DNA of 64,000 nucleotides from Paragorgia papillata (GCA_035771165.1 JAWNZC010000409.1:682001-746000), one strand, 5' to 3'; counted from the first letter of the stretch, positions 45,151-55,564 are shown. The notes: a model not told the origin generated them from the sequence alone. Program-made: numbers and translations.

Positions 45151-45756
45151 TTATAATCCGAAGCATGGATCATGAGCCTTGAATTCTGTACCACAAACAT
45201 TACATATCAGATTTCGATTAACGCATTTGTTAAAATATTTCCACAAACACTTAGGACACTCAATTACATGTGTAAAATTAACAGGATTCTGACAACGTTC
45301 GCAATCAACAGGTTCGTCAATTATAGAATTTTCTGATTCTATTTCGGTGTAATCCTTATCGTTTTCTGAATCTTCTTCGGAGGAAGTTTCTTCGTTTTCG
45401 CTCTCTGATTCTGTTTCTTCTTCTGCCTGCGCCAACATTGTTAGCACTCGAACATTTTCGATAAGGTTTTTGTCAATGTTAATGTCGGCGAGTCCTTTTA
45501 CAAATACGTTTAAACCAGCTGGTTCGGGAATTCCTGAGAAGTAAGGTGATACACAGTATTCTACCAATTCGGCTATTTTTGTGTTTGGTATAGTTCTTCC
45601 TTGATACACAATTTCTCCTTTGGGATTCCATGTTAAGTTGACATAGGAGGCGCGTAAACTATTCAACAAAGACGACGCGTTCGCTTCATCGACTCCGTAG
45701 TCAAAATGTGACAGTATTTCTTTAACACGAAAATCGTCATGTAACCTTTCTCCCAT
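45151..45756 (-). CDS. Acidic zinc-ribbon-like protein, left arm copy
   Basis: 201 codons. The N-terminal half contains a conserved-looking block (LVEYCVSPYFSGIPEPAGLN then FVKGLADINI) that resembles small proteins of Polinton-type elements, where an LxP...PxG...F...L pattern recurs. It is followed by a Glu/Ser-rich acidic stretch (about residues 110-148) and a C-terminal Cys cluster (CERC, CPKC, CVNR, CNVC) that could bind zinc. Function unknown. Nearly identical to the right arm copy; one clear difference is Arg versus Leu in the SL(R/L)ASYVN segment. The C-terminus is 23 residues shorter here (ending DPCFGL). Confidence 0.75.
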   Translation of the reverse strand: MGERLHDDFRVKEILSHFDYGVDEANASSLLNSLRASYVNLTWNPKGEIVYQGRTIPNTKIAELVEYCVSPYFSGIPEPAGLNVFVKGLADINIDKNLIENVRVLTMLAQAEEETESESENEETSSEEDSENDKDYTEIESENSIIDEPVDCERCQNPVNFTHVIECPKCLWKYFNKCVNRNLICNVCGTEFKAHDPCFGL

Positions 45757-45801
45757 AGTGTTCAGGGTTCGAATGATGGTCTTTAAAAAATATCGTTATT
45801 T

Positions 45802-46119
45802 TTATATTAGTTCTGCGAGTCCTTCTAAAACTGGACCAAGTAGGACATCAAGAAATCCTTCACCTTTTTGAACCAGTATCTCTTTTTTTCTCATAAAACT
45901 ACTTCGGGGACTAGCCAAAGTTGATATGTCGTCGCTATAAGGCCTAACGACTTGAAGCAAAGCAGGTGATAATTGATATTGCGTTAACCAAAAGTTCAAC
46001 ATACAATCACAAATGCATCTAATTTGCTCAGGGCTAGCAGTCTCCAACAGACCTCGCTGTTGAATAAGTTCACTTGTACATAAAAGTTCAAGAAACGGTT
46101 AGTGCTTTTTGATCAACAT
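45802..46119 (-). pseudogene. Small Polinton-type protein, left arm copy
   Basis: Reads METASPEQIRCICDCMLNFW, then QLSPALLQVVRPY, RKKEILVQKGEGFLDVLLGP and a hydrophobic C-terminus LEGLAELI. This matches a short protein recurrent in Polinton/adintovirus-like loci (IxxIxECxLNxLxG...LxxxK..LVQKGG..LxxLL). The upstream segment LIKKH...FLELLCTSE is in the same frame but preceded by a stop, so the 5' end is damaged or the start is the internal Met (46,047). Role unknown. Confidence 0.65.
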
Positions 46120-46179
46120 CTCTATTTGACAGTCAGTGTCTAAATGAGGAAAACGCTACCAAAACACATATTTTAAGAG

Positions 46180-46315
46180 GGGGGAGGAGGAGGAGAAGGA
46201 GGAGGAGGAGAAAGAGGAGGAGGAGGAGGAGAAAGAGGAGGAGGAGGAGGAGGAGGAGAAAGAGGAGGAGGAGGAGAAAGAGGAGGAGGAAAAAGAGGAG
46301 GAGGAGGAGCAAATA
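46180..46315. repeat. (GGA)n microsatellite at left arm-loop join
   Basis: Purine-only run of GGA/GAGGAG units with AAAG interruptions. Its mirror is the CTC-rich run at 47,805-47,980. Confidence 0.95.
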
Positions 46316-46392
46316 GACACACACACATACAAAAGCATTTAGCTTAAAATATTTATTTCGGTTTTCGCTCAAACATATACATATCAAAAGTT

Positions 46393-47747
46393 TTAGTAAG
46401 GTCTGCTTCTTAGATTATATTTAGGCGTTTTTATTTTAAAAGTAGCGTGATAGTCTTTATTGTCTTCTGGTGATAATTGTGATACATCTTCTTTTGTCAT
46501 GGGTAAATATTTTGATCTAGTCATCAATAGATGATGTTCATACTCTTCTCTATCATCTGGGGTCATCTTTGCCAAGTCGCTTTCTTTCCAATCCGAAGAG
46601 CTTTCCCAGTTATGAAAGAAATTATGTTTAAGCGTTGGTTGTTCAACGGTGGGAGGCGGTGTTACAAAATAGGTTTTAGGTGTAGCAGGAGCTGTAGGGA
46701 AACTCCACGGAAGATCGTCAGTTTCTTGCTTTATCTTAGGTGTCAAATTTTCTGAAGTTTTTTGTGGCTGAGTTTGAAGATTAGTCAGAGGTTGAGACTG
46801 ATTCTGCAGTTGGTTTTGAAACGTCAGAAAACGTCCTAACTGATTGGAGTAGAGTATGCTCTTTTCTTCAGGTGTTAACTGGGGCGCTTGTACAATATCT
46901 TGCATTTTTTGTTCTGTATTGTACATGGCATTAACGATCGGAGGTAATTGATAGGATTGCTTTTGTATGAAACTACCCAGCTGTAGCTGCAGGCTGGAGC
47001 TATTTTCTCCGGGTAGAACATTGGTCTTGAGGCGGTGATCGTCGTCCGTAGTCGGCTTTAGATCAAGCATTAAATAACCATGAGGGCGACTTGTGGCTTC
47101 CTCGTAACTCTTCATAAATTCATGGACATGACCTGGGTTCACCTGCCGTGCCAAGACAGAAATTTGTTGCTTATCCCTCGGAGACTTGAATATAGTACGA
47201 TATAGTGTGCGTTGAGGCTGATGTTTCTGGTTTCCTTTCCTTGGTGAAATATGTTCTGAACAATATAGATCACGGAGAAATTCCGGTGATGACTTCCCTT
47301 AGTAAATAAACTAGCAATACGTTTATCTCTTCCTGACTGATCCATGAGATCGTCAAGAACAATAAGGTTTCGCTTAGAAACATCAAGAAAATTATCAGAG
47401 TCTATATCAGAGGGTATGCCTTCGTTAAGCTCAATGCCTGGTATTGTCTTGATCATTTCTAAATACATGGGCTGCCACTGTCCATAACACCAAATGATAG
47501 GTTCGGGAGGAGGATTAATCGTAGTTTTGGCGTTTTCCAGAAGTGTCTTCACCCATACTGTTTTGCCGCTCTGAGTACACCCTGCAACAATGCATGTGAA
47601 CGGATGCTGCATTACTGTTGCGTCAGTGAGAAGATGTGCTGGTCTTGAATAAGTACTGTTTTTATGGGAATTTTTTATATGACGTTGCATGTTGAATAGT
47701 GTTGAAAACGTTTTTCCACAAGTGCTGCAGGCATAAGACATGTTCAC
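46393..47747 (-). pseudogene. Virus-type packaging ATPase with N-terminal zinc finger (one frameshift)
   Basis: From ATG 47,747: CSTCGKTFSTLFNMQRHIKNSH (22 residues; Cys at 6 and 9, His at 22 and 27 approximately) is a C2H2 finger. It is followed by Walker A (GCTQSGKT), IIWCYGQWQPMY, Walker B (RNLIVLDDLM) and FTKGSHHRNFSVIYIVQN with ISLNAHYIVL, a signature of FtsK/HerA-type DNA-packaging ATPases in Polinton/adintovirus-like elements. A one-base shift near 47,170 moves the rest (VNPGHVHEFM, then a Gln/Pro-rich tail ending NLRSRPY) into another frame. It would power genome packaging or DNA translocation. It lies in the palindrome loop, so only one copy exists. Confidence 0.8.
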
Positions 47748-47804
47748 TCGTTGAAGAGCATGAGCAGAATAAATACTTCTAGAGAATTTCGTATTATATA
47801 TTTA

Positions 47805-47985
47805 TCTTTCTCCTCCTCCTCTTTCTCCTCCTCCTCCTCTTGCTCCTCTTTCTCCTCCTCCTCTTTCTCCTCCTCCTCCTCTCCTCCTCTTTCTCCTCCT
47901 CCTCCTCCTCCTCTTTCTCCTCCTCCTCCTCCTCCTTCTCCTCCTCCTTCTCCTCCTCCTTCTCCTCCTCCTCCCCCTCTTAAAA
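47805..47985. repeat. (CTC)n microsatellite at right arm-loop join
   Basis: Pyrimidine-only run of CTCCTC/TTTCTCC units; inverted counterpart of the 46,180 run but longer. Confidence 0.95.
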
Positions 47986-48036
47986 TATGTGTTTTGGTAG
48001 CGTTTTCCTCATTTAGACACGGACTGTCAAATAGAG

Positions 48037-48354
48037 ATGTTGATCAAAAAGCACAAACCGTTTCGTGAACTTTTATGTACAAGTGAACCTATTCAACAGC
48101 GAGGTCTGTTGGAGACTGCTAGCCCTGAGCAAATTAGATGCATTTGTGATTGTATGTTGAACTTTTGGTCAACGCAATATCAATTATCACCTGCTTTGCT
48201 TGAAGTCGTTAGGCCTTAGAGCGACGACATATCAAATTTGGCTAGTCCCCGAAGTAGTTTTATGAGAAAAAAAGAGATACTGGTTCAAAAAGGTGAAGGA
48301 TTTCTTGATGTCCTACTTGGTCCAGTTTTAGAAGGACTCGCAGAACTAATATAA
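48037..48354 (+). pseudogene. Small Polinton-type protein, right arm copy (stop codon)
   Basis: MLIKKHKPFRELLCTSEPIQ, then ETASPEQIRCICDCMLNFWS and LLEVVRP, then TAG (48,217-48,219), continuing in the same frame SDDISNLASPRSSF through LVQKGEGFLDVLLGP to the stop at 48,352. This copy preserves the 5' end that is damaged in the left arm, but has its own stop in the middle. Each arm is broken at a different place. Confidence 0.7.
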
Positions 48355-48399
48355 AAAGAACGATATTTTTTAAAGACCATCATTCGAACCCTGAATACT

Positions 48400-49074
48400 A
48401 TGGGAGAAAGGTTACATGACGATTTTCGTGTTAAAGAAATACTGTCACATTTTGACTACGGAGTCGATGAAGCGAACGCGTCCTCTTTGTTGAATAGTTT
48501 ACTCGCCTCCTATGTCAACTTAACATGGAATCCCAAAGGAGAAATTGTGTATCAAGGAAGAACTATACCAAACACAAAAATAGCCGAATTGGTAGAATAC
48601 TGTGTATCACCTTACTTCTCAGGAATTCCCGAACCAGCTGGTTTAAACGTATTTGTAAAAGGACTCGCCGACATTAACATTGACAAAAACCTTATCGAAA
48701 ATGTTCGAGTGCTAACAATGTTGGCGCAGGCAGAAGAAGAAACAGAATCAGAGAGCGAAAACGAAGAAACTTCCTCCGAAGAAGATTCAGAAAACGATAA
48801 GGATTACACCGAAATAGAATCAGAAAATTCTATAATTGACGAACCTGTTGATTGCGAACGTTGTCAGAATCCTGTTAATTTTACACATGTAATTGAGTGT
48901 CCTAAGTGTTTGTGGAAATATTTTAACAAATGCGTTAATCGAAATCTGATATGTAATGTTTGTGGTACAGAATTCAAGGCTCATGATCCATGCCTTCGGA
49001 TTATAAGATGTACTGTATGCCCATATGCTAGTGTTACCGATAGATCACTAAATAATCAAGAGTTTTTTGTGTAA
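48400..49074 (+). CDS. Acidic zinc-ribbon-like protein, right arm copy
   Basis: 224 codons; same protein as the left arm copy, but a single-base difference near 48,992 changes the end from DPCFGL-stop to DPCLRIIRCTVCPYASV and a longer tail with an extra CxxC-like pair. AATAAA at 49,089-49,094 follows the stop. If either copy is functional, this longer one may be the ancestral form or a read-through derivative. Function unknown; acidic middle and Cys-rich end suggest nucleic-acid or protein binding. Confidence 0.75.
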   Translation: MGERLHDDFRVKEILSHFDYGVDEANASSLLNSLLASYVNLTWNPKGEIVYQGRTIPNTKIAELVEYCVSPYFSGIPEPAGLNVFVKGLADINIDKNLIENVRVLTMLAQAEEETESESENEETSSEEDSENDKDYTEIESENSIIDEPVDCERCQNPVNFTHVIECPKCLWKYFNKCVNRNLICNVCGTEFKAHDPCLRIIRCTVCPYASVTDRSLNNQEFFV

Positions 49075-49746
49075 TAGATATATTTCTCAATAAAATATTT
49101 TAAATTCTGTATTACATGTACGCGTGTTGCTAATGACCTTCTCGCCTAGACTTGCCTAAGCGCTTAATCTCCTTAATGACCCCTAATGAGTTTCTCTTTT
49201 GTCTCCTGCACGTGCACTCAGGATAAATATGCAAATATCACACTTAGTAACAGAAAGCGTAGCAACGCTTTCAAAGTAATAAATCGCTTTGCCTTTATAT
49301 TTCGACATTTAAAATCGTTCTTTTCATGACTTCTTAAAGTGATTCTTCATTCTGTCTTCCTACGATTTACTCGCTTATAAACAAGGGTTTAGTTAGCAGT
49401 GATTCTAGGATGACATACTCTGTTTGTACTCCAGTTAACCGAGCAACGCTTTCAAAGTAATAAATCGCTTTGCCTTTAGTTCATATTTCGACACTTAAAA
49501 TCGTTCTTTTCGCGACTTTTCGAAGTGATTCCTCATTCTATCTTCCTACAATTTCCTCGCTCATGAACTAGGGTTTAGTTAGCAATAATTCTAGGATGAC
49601 TTACTCTGTTTGAATATCTAGGTCCTAAAAATATAATCCAATCTTGCCCAATCATGTCACAGGTATTCGTCATGCGTGTGTCATTCGTGAGTCATTCGTG
49701 AGTCACGCTGAATATTAATGAGGCGGCATCCCTTTGGACGGTATAT

Positions 49747-49775
<29 letters not shown>
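49747..49775. repeat. Poly-G tract
   Basis: 29 consecutive G bases inside the right outer inverted repeat, matching a 13-C run at 40,036-40,048. Likely slippage; quadruplex-prone. Confidence 0.95.
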
Positions 49776-49778
<3 letters not shown>

Positions 49779-49939
49779 TCTACTTGTTAGAGAACACTTA
49801 GCTTCAAAGACCCTTGAGTGATTCCATTGTATATATTGTATATTTCTTTATTAAGATCAACTTCAATGTTTTATATTTGAAAATATTTTTTAACTGTCAT
49901 TTATTTAACTTTACATTATTTGGTTAATATATATGGATG

Positions 49940-50262
49940 CAACTCTCTGTAACATTTACATACACTTTGTGTAAAATGTCATTTCTACACAAAATAATGT
50001 GTATTAATATGGATCCATTGCGCTTGTGTAAATTTACCGCATACTTAGTGTAAAATTTACACACACTGTGTGTAAAATGTCATTTCTACACAAAATAATG
50101 TGTATTAATATGGATGCATTGTGCTTGTGTAAATTTACCGCATATTTAGTGTAGAATTTACACATCCGACTGTGTAGATATTACACAACATACAGTGCTA
50201 CTATGGATGCATTTTTCACACCGTATTTTGTGTTAAATTTACACAGTATTTTTTGCAGTGCA
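49940..50262. repeat. TTTACAC/GTGTAAA word array, copy 2
   Basis: Dense GTGTAAA and TTTACACA words, containing a roughly 118-bp unit in tandem (about 49,960-50,075 and 50,076-50,190; shared ACAAAATAATGTGTATTAAT). It ends ATTTTTTGCAGTG, the inverse of the CACTGCAAAAAG start of copy 1 at 38,474, so the two may be the halves of one element split by the 40-49.8 kb insertion. Confidence 0.75.
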
Positions 50263-51331
50263 TGTGATTGTTCATGATAAATTCACATGTGTTGAATTTC
50301 GTAATAAGCATTTACAGTTTTCTTCTCTATTATTTTATGTGCGCAATATGTAGATGCTTAAATATATGAAATTTATTTCTTGTGTTGAACAGGTTATCTG
50401 ACTTGTTCGGTTTATGCGCTTGGGAGATATCCTGGTCAACACAATTGTCAACTTGTCTTATTTTGATCTTATCATAAAGTACATTTAAAATGAGGATGAA
50501 CGGCGTTTGTGGTTTGTCAATATCTCATTTCGTTCAAGAGATATTCACGCTTTTGAAATATGCAAATTAGATGACTGATGACGTCATTTACTCCAAACGA
50601 GCGAAACGAAAATCGTAAAATTGGGAATATCTCTAGAAATAAACAATAGAAAGTGCTCAAAGTTTGCATGCTTATAGTATTAAATAAAATAGGATTCACT
50701 GTGGAACATTAGTTGTTTTCATGGAAACTGCTGGTGCCTGGTCTCCTCCAATCATGAAAATTAAATTTGCTTATTTATCAGCAATCAAGTAGCGTTTACT
50801 CCAGCGAATTGACGAAGTGACGATTAGAGCTTATGTGGGTATTATAATTCAAACGTTTAAAACTTTCTATTTTTAAACAATGAAGCAAAAATGATAATTC
50901 CCTTTTTTAAGATTTAGAGTATAGCCTGAGAGCATGCGCTTACCATGGCAATCACAAAAGTTCCACAGAAAAGTGTATTTTATTGGATACTATAAGTATA
51001 CAAAGTTTAAGCACGTTCTATTGTTTATTTCTAGAGATATTCCCTATTTTACGATTTTCATTTCGCTCGTTTGGAGTAAATGACGTCATCATCCATATAA
51101 TTTACATATTTCCAAAACGTGAATATCTCTTGAACGAGATGAGATATTGAGAAACGCCGTTCATCTTCATTTTAAGTGTACTTTATGATAAGATCAAGAA
51201 AAGACTGAAGATTTTTTCATCCACTTTAACATTTTTGCATATACATGTACAGTAGTCTCTGTTTCTGACATACTCACCAAGATTGATGTACAGTGTAAAC
51301 TTAGTAACCCCAAATAATGATTGATGTTTAG
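50263..51331. repeat. Imperfect inverted repeat region
   Basis: A block at about 50,480-50,680 (TAAAATGAGGATGAACGGCG, CGTTCAAGAGATATTCACG, AAACGAGCGAAACGAAAATCG) is mirrored at about 51,000-51,180 (GATTTTCATTTCGCTCGTTT, GTGAATATCTCTTGAACGAG). It is a roughly 0.75 kb inverted-repeat element inside HECT intron 5. No gene. Confidence 0.7.
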
Positions 51332-51368
51332 CTTGAAAGTCTTCGTGCAAATGAAAGTCCTTCAGCAG
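51332..51368 (+). pseudogene. HECT gene exon 6, left part
   Basis: After the acceptor TGATGTTTAG the exon opens in phase 0 with LESLRANESPSA and is cut by the gypsy 5' LTR at 51,369, inside the codon after Ala. The last five bases AGCAG are the target duplication. Confidence 0.8.
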
Positions 51369-51404
51369 TGTAGTGACGTCACTTAATTAGTTACGTCCTG
51401 CATG

Positions 51405-51458
<54 letters not shown>

Positions 51459-51514
51459 TATAGAATAATAAAGAGGACACTTAGTGCGTGCATAGTCAGA
51501 GAGTGATCAGTACA
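51369..51514 (+). repeat. 5' LTR
   Basis: 146 bp, unusually short, with a (TA)n run of about 45 bases, then AATAAAGAGGAC (a possible polyadenylation signal). The 3' LTR at 55,709-55,816 has a much shorter TA run (108 bp in all). Confidence 0.9.
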
Positions 51515-51604
51515 TTTGGCGACGAGCGATAAAAGAAACAAATCTGGATCAAACTTAAATATTAAAAAAAAACAAAGGATCATCGTGTAGTAACTTCAAG
51601 GACC

Positions 51605-54117
51605 ATGTCGAAAGCAATTCCACAATTTGAGCCGTTCTTGGTGCATCATGAACAAGCCACAACATCGTCGGCGGGACTCGTTGGAAGAAATGGCTTCAAC
51701 GTTTTAATAATCTTATGGTGGCCATGGACATAACGTCAAAAAAGCGAAAACGCACCTTACTTCTACACCTGGTCGGATCGCAAGTATATGATATCTTTGA
51801 CACATTCACGGATGAGCAAAAAGGCCCAGAGGATGATTTTCATCAAGCAGCACAAGCCTTAACGTCGTACTTTACGCCCAAGAAAAATACAGAATTTGAG
51901 ATACACAAATTCAGACAGGCCAGTCAGCGCCAAGATGAAAAGATCGACAGCTTTTACACACGTCTCAGACAACTAGCCGCAACTTGTGAATTCACTGATA
52001 TCGACCGCGAGATCAAAACACAAATCGTACAAATCTGCACATCCAAGGCACTTCGAAGACGTGCTTTACGTACCAAGATGAATCTCAACGAACTATTGGA
52101 ATTAGGAAGGGCATACGAACTATCCGACGAGCAAGCAACACAAATCGAAAGTAAAAATTCCGAATCAGCTAATTATGTCAACAAAAGAACCACACATCGA
52201 CACACAAAACATTCAACGCTGCCAGACAAACACAACAACAAGAAACCGACCAAATCATGTTATTTCTGCAACGGCCCTTATCCTCATCATGGTGACTGCC
52301 CAGCAAAAGGAAAAACCTGTCGGTCCTGCGGAAAACAAAATCATTTTGCTGCTGTATGCCGTTCACGACACAACGAAAAGAAACTGCGCGAATCAGTCAA
52401 GACTGTTCACACGCCGGAAACTGACAGTGCACCTGATAAACACTCTGATAGCGACGAATATATTTTTTCCGTGAAGAACCCCATCGGCGACGATAAACAT
52501 CCAACCCTCAAATTACAGATCCACGGCCAAACGACTAAATTCATCAGCGACACTGGTGCGACAGTTAATCTACTACAAGAGCAGGACTTTCACGCTCTAC
52601 AACACAAAGTGAAATTGACGCGAACGTCAATCAAGATATATCCGTACAAGTCTGATAAAGCTTTAAACATCCTGGGGAAATTCACCGCAACCGTAGAGTC
52701 ACGCAACAGAATTGACGCTACTGAGTTTTACGTCGTAAGTAAAGACGGTAGAATGGGTGGGTCTTTGTTATCATACAAGACAGCACGACAACTTGGTTTA
52801 ATTGCTATCGCCAATGTCGTTGGAACACGTTCGATACCACCAAACAACGTCTCCGTGCCAAAAGAGTTATTCAATGGGATTGGAAAGTTAAAAGACCACA
52901 AAGTACATCTTCACATTGATGAGTCTGTTCAGCCTATCGCCCAGCCTCACCGTCGTATACCATTCCACCTACGAAAACTAGTTGAGAAGAAACTCGAAGA
53001 AATGGAACGAGACGACATAATAGAAAAGATCGAAGGCCCTACACCATGGGTATCCCCAGTAGTGCTTGTACCCAAACCAAAAAAAACTAATGACATTAGA
53101 ATCTGTGTGGACATGCGCGCCGCCAATAAAGCCATCAAAAGGGAACGCCATATCACTCCAACCATCGACGAAATAATGTCTGATCTAAACAACGCTTGTG
53201 TCTTTTCAAAGCTAGATCTAAACCAAGGATACCATCAATTAGAGCTTGCAGAAGAATCGCGTTATATTACAACCTTCAGCACACATCTCGGACTTCGGAG
53301 ATACAAACGTCTCAACTTTGGAGTAACATCTGCAGCCGAAATTTTTCAGAATACAATCAGAGAGACTCTAGAAGGAATTCCTGGTACTTTGAATATCAGC
53401 GACGACATCTTAGTCAATGGTCGCAGTCAAGCTGAGCACGATGCCAACCTCAAGGCAGTCCTCCAACGCCTCCATGCCTGCAACCTCACATTAAACCAGT
53501 CAAAGTGTGAATTCAACAAAGCAAGTGTCGACTACTTTGGTTACATCTTTTCATCGCAAGGCATCTCTCCTGATCCTCGCAAGGTCGATGCAATCCAGAA
53601 AGCCCAACCACTGTCAAATCCGACCGAAGTAAGAAGCTTCCTAGGTATGGTCAATTTCTGCACCCGATTTATTCCCAATCTCGCCACACTAGCCCAACCT
53701 TTACGAGAGTTAACCAAACAGAATGCACCATGGAACTGGACAAGTTACGAACAACAAGCCTTTGAAAGCATCAAAGCAAAGTTAACAAGTGAAACAACAA
53801 TGGCATACTACAATCCAGAATACGACACAGAACTGTTAGTTGATGCAAGTCCTGTTGGTCTAGGAGCGATATTCATCCAATATCCACCCAACACTAAAGA
53901 TTCCCCACGTCTAGTCAGTTACGCAAGCAGAGCTTTAACGCCTGTCGAAGCCCGATATTCACAGATTGAGCGAGAAGCATTGGCCATCGTTTGGGCGAGT
54001 ACTAAATTCCATTTGTATCTTTATGGTACACAGTTTACTGTAATCACTGATCACAAGCCGTTGGAACGCCTCTTCAATGATCCTCGAAGCAAACCACCTG
54101 CCCGGATAGAACGCTAG
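51605..54117 (+). pseudogene. Gypsy Gag-protease-RT-RNase H polyprotein
   Basis: Gag starts at ATG 51,605 (MSKAIPQFEPFL) and shifts frame near 51,680 into the long frame that is open from before 51,715. Counting from Met 51,715: Gag core with a RQASQRQDEKIDSFYTRLRQ helix (about 66-85), two CCHC zinc knuckles (CYFCNGPYPHHGDC at 182, CRSCGKQNHFAAVC at 200), protease DTGA (278), RT with PWVSPVVLVPKPKK (444), FSKLDLNQGYHQ (about 500) and NISDDILV (560, catalytic Asp pair), RNase H LLVDASPVGLGA (708). It ends at TAG 54,115, where Trp (RIERW) is expected. Confidence 0.93.
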
Positions 54118-54187
54118 ACCTTGAAGTTACAATCCTATCAATTTCAAGTCAAATATCAACCTGGTTCCAAAAAAAACAGCTGACTAT

Positions 54188-55564
54188 ATGTCAAGACACC
54201 CCTCATCAACTCCAGCTCAAACCAGCAACGAAGAAACGTGTGCAGAAGAATATATAAACTTCTTTTCGCTGCATACGGTTCCTAAAGCCATTACAGTTGA
54301 GGAGATTAAAGAAGCTACAACAACTGATTCCACACTACAAGCAGTTATTAACGCTCTAAAGACACGAGAGTGGTACAAGACCAAACAACTACAATCAGTG
54401 GATCAGAAGCAAATCAACTCATTCCACAAAATACAGAATGAGTTATCTGTTAACGACGACGCCAACCTTATCCTCCGTGGAACAAGACTTGTTGTACCAA
54501 CTAAGCTACAAAGCCGCATCATTGACATCGCCCACGAAGGTCATCAAGGCATAACAAGAACAAAACAACTACTAAGAGAGAAAGTATGGTTTCCAACTAT
54601 CGACAAGCAAGTTGAAGAGAAAGTCAGCTGTTGCCTTCCGTGTCAAGTATCGACTGATACAAGAAACGTTGAACCTCTCCACATCGCAGACACAGCTCAA
54701 GGCCCATGGGAAAGAGTATCAATTGACTTCTGCGGCCCTTTTCCGTCTGGAGAATATCTACTCGTTGTAATAGATGATTATTCCCGTTACCCGGAAGTTG
54801 ACATTGTTAGATCTACATCGCACATCTCATTCATCCCGCACTTGGACCGAATGTTTGCTGTTCATGGAATACCACAAATAGTTAAGTCGGACAATGGTTC
54901 CCCATTTAATGGCACACAGTTTAAGAACTTTGCAGAACACATGGGATTTACACACAAACGCATCACTCCATATTGGCCTCAAGCTAATGGAGAAGCAGAG
55001 AGATTCATGAGGACCATCAAGAAAACAGTCAGAGCAGCCCAAGTAGAAGGGAAAGCTTGGAAACAGGAGTTGTATTCCTTTCTAAGCAACTATCGCGCTA
55101 CTCCACATAGTGTTACCCGTATCCCACCTGCAACACTGCTGTTCAACCGACAGATCAACGTCAAACTTCCTCAGACATCGATTCCACCATTAACTAATGA
55201 AGCATCAGAAGGAACACACAAAGCAAGAACAAAGAATAAAGTCTACGCAGACAAGAAACGACGTGCCAAACCTTCAACCCTGGAAATTGGTGACATACTT
55301 CTATTACGAAACCTCAAGAAAGGGAAGCTACAGACACACTACTACCCTGACAAGTACCGAGTCATAGCCAAGAAAGGATTCATGGTGACTGCATCCAATG
55401 ATCATAACCATGTTGTCACCAGAAATTCATCCCACTTTAAATTCTTCAAACAGATAGATCAGAAAACCACAGTCGAAAAGAAAAGCGATAACGTACAACC
55501 CAACCAGGAAACTGCCAAAGAGCGATCAAAAAGGAATAGACATCCACCAGACTATTATAAATGA
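54188..55564 (+). CDS. Gypsy integrase
   Basis: 458 codons, frameshifted relative to the upstream polyprotein at an A8 run near 54,170. HHCC zinc-binding part (HEGHQG...CCLPC, residues about 115-155), DDE core: SIDFCGPFPSGEYL (first Asp, about 179), VKSDNGSPFNG (second Asp, about 235), PQANGEAERFM (Glu, about 271). The C-terminal DNA-binding region contains GDILLLRNLKKGK. Catalytic triad intact. In a working element it would be released from the polyprotein and insert the cDNA. Confidence 0.93.
   Translation: MSRHPSSTPAQTSNEETCAEEYINFFSLHTVPKAITVEEIKEATTTDSTLQAVINALKTREWYKTKQLQSVDQKQINSFHKIQNELSVNDDANLILRGTRLVVPTKLQSRIIDIAHEGHQGITRTKQLLREKVWFPTIDKQVEEKVSCCLPCQVSTDTRNVEPLHIADTAQGPWERVSIDFCGPFPSGEYLLVVIDDYSRYPEVDIVRSTSHISFIPHLDRMFAVHGIPQIVKSDNGSPFNGTQFKNFAEHMGFTHKRITPYWPQANGEAERFMRTIKKTVRAAQVEGKAWKQELYSFLSNYRATPHSVTRIPPATLLFNRQINVKLPQTSIPPLTNEASEGTHKARTKNKVYADKKRRAKPSTLEIGDILLLRNLKKGKLQTHYYPDKYRVIAKKGFMVTASNDHNHVVTRNSSHFKFFKQIDQKTTVEKKSDNVQPNQETAKERSKRNRHPPDYYK

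Larger units (their letters stand above)
44541..49620. mobile_element. 5.1 kb palindromic Polinton/adintovirus-like remnant
   Basis: Arms 44,541-46,320 and 47,795-49,620 are inverted copies (TAGATATTCAAACAGAG / CTCTGTTTGAATATCTA at the tips) with small differences. Each arm holds two internal ~175-bp direct repeats at its tip, an acidic zinc-ribbon-like gene and a small second gene. The 1.5 kb loop holds a packaging-type ATPase. GGA/CTC microsatellites mark both arm-loop joins. No polymerase, integrase or capsid gene is present, so this is a reduced, non-autonomous derivative of a virus-like DNA element. Genes in the left arm and loop run leftward; those in the right arm run rightward. Confidence 0.75.
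40032..49779. mobile_element. 9.75 kb block with ~145-bp outer inverted repeats
   Basis: The left end (40,032-40,176: ATAACCCC with a 13-C run, TATACCGTCCAAAGGGATGCC, repeated GTGACTCACGAATGAC words, ending GGACCTA) is mirrored at the right end (49,619-49,779) with a 29-G run and GGGGTTAT. Between lie three 1.36 kb tandem units, a MITE and a 5.1 kb palindrome. All are in HECT intron 5. No convincing target duplication is seen beyond the homopolymers. The block may be one composite element or a nest of insertions. Confidence 0.75.

Noticed and set aside
46133..46387. Leu- or Ser-rich open frames near the GGA run
   Set aside because: Microsatellite translation, not protein.
44541..49620. Palindrome as a pure assembly artefact
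   Set aside because: The arms differ by substitutions, indels and microsatellite length, and each has its own lesions; still worth confirming with long reads.
52178..53435. Short open frames overlapping the gypsy polyprotein in other frames
   Set aside because: Shadows of the long coding frame; no recognisable motif.
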